Source of the DNA: Terrimesophilobacter bigeumensis
GTDB lineage: Bacteria > Actinomycetota > Actinomycetes > Actinomycetales > Microbacteriaceae
Length of the DNA stretch: 64,000 nt
Assembly (NCBI RefSeq): GCF_039537265.1
Contig: NZ_BAABAE010000003.1
Location: 62,001-126,000, forward strand
Direction of reading: 5' to 3'
This document shows positions 60,615-64,000 of the stretch, in pieces. Position numbers and translations under genes: made by a program. Under the pieces are notes generated by a model. The model was given only the letters and a program-made list of their open reading frames with translations, was not told the origin of the DNA and did not search any database. Position 1 is the first letter of the stretch. The number at the start of each line of letters is the position of its first letter.

Positions 60615-61238
60615 TCAGAAGATCTGATCCGCCTCGGCGTCGTCCAGGTCGACGGTGCAGGTTTCGGGCCCGCAGAACGGGTGGAGCTCGGTGGCCCGCA
60701 AGGGACCGTCGTCGATCGCCAGGGCATCCTGGACGAGCGCGAAGTGCACCTCGCACACCTGAGGGTTGTCGTGGGCGAGCCCTGCGAACGGGCATCCGAA
60801 CATCGTCATGTGGGTGTGGCCCGAGTTGATCTCGGCGTCGAACCCGCATTGCTCCATGTGATCGTCGAGGGAGTCCAGCTGCCGGGTCCTCGCCTCGTCA
60901 TCGCCGGTCACGTCCCGGATCGGGAGCAGGCGTCGCAGGAGCGCGGTCCTGTTCTCCGAGGACTCCTGCCGACGCCGCCGGGCCGGGTCCTGCCGGTCGC
61001 GGGCGGCACGGTAGCGCAACTGCGGGCGGCCTCGTCCGACGCTCGGAATCGACTCGGAGTCGACGAAGCCCGCCTCGATCAGGCGGTGAAGATGCTCGCG
61101 CGCCGTGTTGTGGTGCAGGCCCGTCACGTCGGCGAGTTCGGTCACGGTCTTCGCGCCATGCTGTTGCAACTCGTGCAGCAGGTTGATCCTGCTGAGCGAG
61201 GCCAGTGTCCGGTAGTCCGGAAGGCGGCGCGGGGCCAT
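60615..61238 (-). CDS. Winged-helix regulator with C-terminal Fe-S-type Cys motif (SufR/COG2345-like)
   Basis: 207 residues. N-terminal wHTH: LASLSRINLLHELQQHG, KTVTELADVTGLHHNTAREH. The C-terminal half has Cys residues in MEQCGFD, FGCPFAGLA, VCEVHFAL and FCGPETC, the pattern that binds an Fe-S cluster in SufR-like repressors. It starts 4 bp after the P-type ATPase frame and lies 122 bp upstream of narG on the same strand, so it could sense NO, O2 or metal and control either side. Which target is not determinable here. Confidence 0.78.
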   Translation of the reverse strand: MAPRRLPDYRTLASLSRINLLHELQQHGAKTVTELADVTGLHHNTAREHLHRLIEAGFVDSESIPSVGRGRPQLRYRAARDRQDPARRRRQESSENRTALLRRLLPIRDVTGDDEARTRQLDSLDDHMEQCGFDAEINSGHTHMTMFGCPFAGLAHDNPQVCEVHFALVQDALAIDDGPLRATELHPFCGPETCTVDLDDAEADQIF

Positions 61239-61242
61239 GTCC

Positions 61243-63095
61243 CTATTCAACGCCAAGCCTCTCCGGAATACCAGCGCCCGCCGGCGATGATTCCTGGTTG
61301 CCGACAGCACGCCGATATCGAGTGCCGAAGCGCACGAGCCTGACCGCGTTGAGGATCACGACGAGGACGCTCACCTCGTGCACGAGCATCCCCGTCGACA
61401 TGAACACCTGCTGCGCGAGCACCCCCGCGAGGAGCACGACGACGGTGCCGAGCGCGATGATCGTGTTCTGCTTCATGTTGCGCACGGTCGCCCTGGCCAG
61501 TGAGAGGGCGTGCACGAGCTGGTCGAAGCGATCGGCCATGAGGATGACATCCGCCGTGTCGATCGACACGTCGGTTCCCGCCCCCATCGCGATACCCACG
61601 TCGGCGGTGGCGATCGCCGGCGCATCGTTGATCCCGTCCCCGATCATCGCCACCCGGCGGCCCTCTGCCCTGAGCTCGCTGATCGCAGCGACCTTGTCCT
61701 GGGGGAGCAGTTCCGCCCGGACCTCGTCGATTGCGAGTTCGTCAGCCACTCGCTGGGCCGTGTGGGCGTTGTCCCCGGTGAGCATGACGAACCGACTCAC
61801 ACCGCTGTCCCGAAGTTCGGCGATGGCGGCGCCGGCGTCGGGGCGGATCCGATCGGCGATGGAGATGATGCCGGCGAGTTCGCCGCGTCCGGCGACAGGT
61901 GCGCGCCCCCTGTCGAGAGCACCCGGCGTGATCCGATCGCGATCAGGCGGCCGTCGACGATTCCCCGGATGCCGCCTCCCTTGATCACATCCACGTCGCG
62001 GGGCGTCCCGGGGAGCACCAGGCGACGGGATTCCGCCTCGTCGACGATCGTTCGCCCGAGCGGATGCTCGGAGGCGACCTCGAGGCCGGCTGCCAGCCGC
62101 AGCATCCGCTCTTCGTCCCCGCCGACGGCCAGGACCTCGGTGACCCGCGGAACGCCCTGGGTGAGGGTTCCCGTCTTGTCGAACACGATCGTGTCGACCT
62201 TCGACAGGCGTTCGAGCGCGTCGCCGCCCTTCATGAGCACACCATGCCGCGCCCCGTTTCCGAGCCCCGCCACCATCGACACGGGAGTCGAGATGACGAG
62301 GGCGCCGGGGCAGGCGATGACGAGGAACGTGAGGGCGAACTCGATGTCGCGCGTGACGATGAACACGATCACGGCGAGCACGACGATCGCCGGCGTGTAG
62401 ATGCCGGCGAACCGGTCGAGGAACCTCTGGGCCCTCGTCTTCGTCTCCTGGGCCTCCTCGACGAGCTCGATGATGCGGGAGAACGTCGTCTCCTCGCCCA
62501 CCCGGTCGGCGACGATCTCGAGGTAGCCGCTGTCCACGATCGTGCCGCTGAACACGGGGTCGCCGACCGTGAGCGAGACGGGGAGGGGCTCACCCGTGAT
62601 GGTGGCCTGGTTCACGTGGGCCCGGCCGAATTCGATCGTGCCGTCGACGGCGATAGTGCCGCCGGAGTGCACGAGCACGCGGTCGCCCGGGATGACATCC
62701 TCGGCCGCGACGGTGACGGTCTCACCGTCGCGCCGGACCTGTGCCACCTGCGGTGCGAGATCGACGAGGTCCCGAAGCGAGCGCCTGGTCTTCTCGAGCG
62801 TGCGCGCCTCCAACCAGGCGCCGAAGATGAAGAGGAACGCGACGACCGCCGCCTCGACGTACTCGCCGATGATGAGCGCGCCCACGACGGCGATCGTCAC
62901 GAGAAGGTCGATGCTGAACGCCTTCGCGCGCAGAGCCTGGAACGCGCGCATCGCCGTGGGGACTCCGGCGACGACCGCCGCGACGATGAGCGCAGGGTCG
63001 CGCCCCGGCGCGACGGAGCCCAGGTGAAAGCCGAGTGCCACGAGCAGCAGCGCGCCGGATGCTGCGGCGATCCAGAACTTCCTGCGACCGGTCAT
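61243..63095 (-). pseudogene. Heavy-metal P1B-type ATPase, frameshifted
   Basis: Two frames together encode a full cation pump of about 617 residues. Frame one (63095 to 61797) has the membrane domain without an N-terminal CxxC domain, the TGE loop (ITGEPLPVS), the ion motif as ACPGAL (CPG rather than CPC) and the phosphorylation site DKTGTLT, then loses sense after VLSTGGAHLSPDAA. The other frame resumes with ELAGIISIADRIRPDAG and continues through LTGDN, MIGDGINDAPAIATADVG to 61243. One missing base near 61880 (minus-strand GACGCGGCGAACTC) explains it. Either a real pseudogene or a sequencing error. CadA/ZntA-like Zn/Cd/Co export is the likely original role. Confidence 0.85.
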
Positions 63096-63166
63096 CGGTC
63101 TCTCCTCACTCCCTGCGCCGTGAACTCCGACGCGACCCCAGTACACGGCACGCGACGCGAAGGCGC

Positions 63167-63182
63167 CTTGACCCCGGTCAAG
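63167..63182. promoter_or_regulatory. Fnr/Crp-type box upstream of the P-type ATPase
   Basis: CTTGAC-CCCG-GTCAAG, perfect 6-bp half-sites with a 4-bp centre, matches the TTGAC/T-N4-A/GTCAA form of Fnr-family sites. It lies 72 bp upstream of the ATPase start and 74 bp after the Crp/Fnr gene stop. Confidence 0.6.
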
Positions 63183-63199
63183 TTCCCGGGGCCGGGCTC

Positions 63200-63274
63200 T
63201 CAGACGAGGCGGAGCGCCCGCGCTGTTTCAGACGAGGCGGAGCGCCCGCGCTGTTTTAGACGAGGCGGAGCGCC
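63200..63274. repeat. 28-bp tandem repeat at the 3' end of the Crp/Fnr gene
   Basis: Units 63200-63227 and 63228-63255 are identical (begin TCAGACGAGGCGGAGCGCCC), and a third partial copy 63256-63274 is the gene's own last codons with one substitution. On the minus strand each unit repeats the codons for ALRLV followed by a stop (TAA in the gene, TGA in the copies). Confidence 0.88.
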
Positions 63275-63963
63275 TCGATGTCGAGGAGGTCGACGCGGCG
63301 GCTGCCGTGCAGGTGGATCCAGCCGTTGTCCTCGAAGGCGGCGAGCCTGCGGCTCAGGGTCTCCGGCGTCAGACCGAGGTAGGAGGCGACATCCTTCTTG
63401 CTGATGGGGAGCAAGAAACTGCTGCGGTGGTACTCGTCGGCGAGCCCGACGAGGTACGCGGCGACCCGGCCGGCGGCATCCTCGCCGGTCATCGCGCTCA
63501 CCTGCTCCTCGGTGGTGCCGAGCCTGGCACTCAGCGTCTCCAGCATCGTGAACGCCACGGAGGGGTAGCGCAACAGGTAGCTGCGCATGTCCTCGTGGTC
63601 GAGCGAGCAGATCTCCGACTCGTCGAGCGTGACCGCGAAATGGTCGGATGCGCTCGGCGAGATGACGGCCTTCTCCCCGAGGAAGTCGCCTGAGCCGAGA
63701 ACGCGGATGACCTGCTCGTGCCCGGACTCGGTGATCCGGTACACCTTCACTGTTCCAGTGTGGATGATCCGGAGGTACGGGTTGATGTCGCCGGCTCCGT
63801 ACAACTGCTGGTTGCGCGGGACGACCCTGGGCCTGACCCTGCTCGCGATCTCACTGATCTGCTCGTGGGTCAGGCCGGCGAAGAGCGGCACCTTCGCGAC
63901 GAGTGCCTCGAGCTCTGCGTGGGCACCATCGCCGCCGCTCTCGCACCCGTGGTGGTGATCCAT
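63256..63963 (-). CDS. Crp/Fnr family transcriptional regulator
   Basis: 235 residues: cNMP-binding-like beta-roll (about 28-140: PLFAGLTHEQISEIASRVRP, LRIIHTGTVKVYRIT, GDFLGEKAVIS), dimer helix, and an HTH_Crp domain (ISKKDVASYLGLTPETLSRR). There is no N-terminal four-Cys cluster as in Fnr; only isolated Cys residues (Cys7 in HHHGCES, one in EICSLDH). The His/Cys N-terminus (MDHHHGCES) may bind metal or haem. With nitrate respiration downstream, a role in low-oxygen or NO response is plausible. Bases 63964-64000 show no gene. Confidence 0.88.
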   Translation of the reverse strand: MDHHHGCESGGDGAHAELEALVAKVPLFAGLTHEQISEIASRVRPRVVPRNQQLYGAGDINPYLRIIHTGTVKVYRITESGHEQVIRVLGSGDFLGEKAVISPSASDHFAVTLDESEICSLDHEDMRSYLLRYPSVAFTMLETLSARLGTTEEQVSAMTGEDAAGRVAAYLVGLADEYHRSSFLLPISKKDVASYLGLTPETLSRRLAAFEDNGWIHLHGSRRVDLLDIEALRLV

Positions 63964-64000
63964 GTCTCTAGTGAATCAGTTGACCTTCTGGCCGAGGACC

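Overview
The window is about 64 kb of high-GC (roughly 70%) chromosomal DNA from an actinobacterium. Gene content (actinobacterial SufS/SufU, a Streptomyces-type XylA, a ROK XylR, a PduO adenosyltransferase, many leaderless genes) and word usage (frequent GGATGC/GCATCC) suggest Micrococcales, most likely Microbacteriaceae; the family assignment is inference. The metabolic picture is a heterotroph that can respire nitrate, stores little in the way of cofactor synthesis here, and salvages vitamin B12.

Layout. 0-2 kb: end of a sugar ABC importer, one permease of which carries an extracellular Cna-B/SdrD-like insert. 2-7.6 kb: an ABC exporter, then a two-gene overlapping unit pairing a membrane-bound class III cyclase-like sensor (with eroded catalytic residues) and an MscS channel ending in a cyclic-nucleotide-binding-like domain. 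7.6-14.2 kb: DUF3105/DUF305 membrane proteins, reverse transsulfuration (cbs, metB-like), EamA and APC transporters. 14.2-18.1 kb: xylose catabolism (xylB, xylA, divergent ROK regulator). 18.2-24.5 kb: Bcr/CflA efflux pump, PAP2 phosphatase, saccharopine-dehydrogenase-like protein, HerA-like ATPase, spermidine-synthase-like protein.

24.57-25.87 kb is a 1.3-kb low-GC island next to tRNA-Ser(GGA), bounded by a 21-bp direct repeat of the tRNA 3' end and carrying one intact gene: a TIR-like protein of the CAP12/Pycsar-effector type with an unassigned C-terminal domain. It is the best candidate for an undescribed defence element in the window.

26.1-30.2 kb: an NnrS-like membrane protein and an unusual fusion of a polytopic membrane domain, a cupredoxin and a NirK-type copper nitrite reductase. 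30.4-32.7 kb: MmgE/PrpD and phosphosulfolactate-synthase family genes in one unit. 33.4-39.9 kb: molybdenum cofactor (moaB, moaC, moeA) and molybdate uptake (TOBE regulator, modABC). 39.9-41.5 kb: VKOR and a P450 lacking its N-proximal region.

41.5-49.6 kb is a vitamin B12 block: B12-dependent ribonucleotide reductase nrdJ behind paired NrdR boxes, an ECF uptake system (S, fused A-A, T) with a surface DUF4430-like protein behind a cobalamin riboswitch, and the divergent adenosyltransferase. 49.6-51.4 kb: sufS and sufU. 51.4-60.5 kb: narGHJI, narK and a short-chain dehydrogenase in one run. 60.6-64 kb: an Fe-S-type winged-helix regulator, a frameshifted heavy-metal P-type ATPase and a Crp/Fnr regulator. 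Molybdate uptake, Mo-cofactor assembly, NarGHI, NarK and the NirK fusion form a plausible nitrate-to-nitrite-to-NO route. Superimposed on this are long inverted repeats, tandem repeats touching gene ends, and a recurrent TANNNT-N6/7-start leaderless promoter pattern. No stretch longer than 300 bases lacks a gene.
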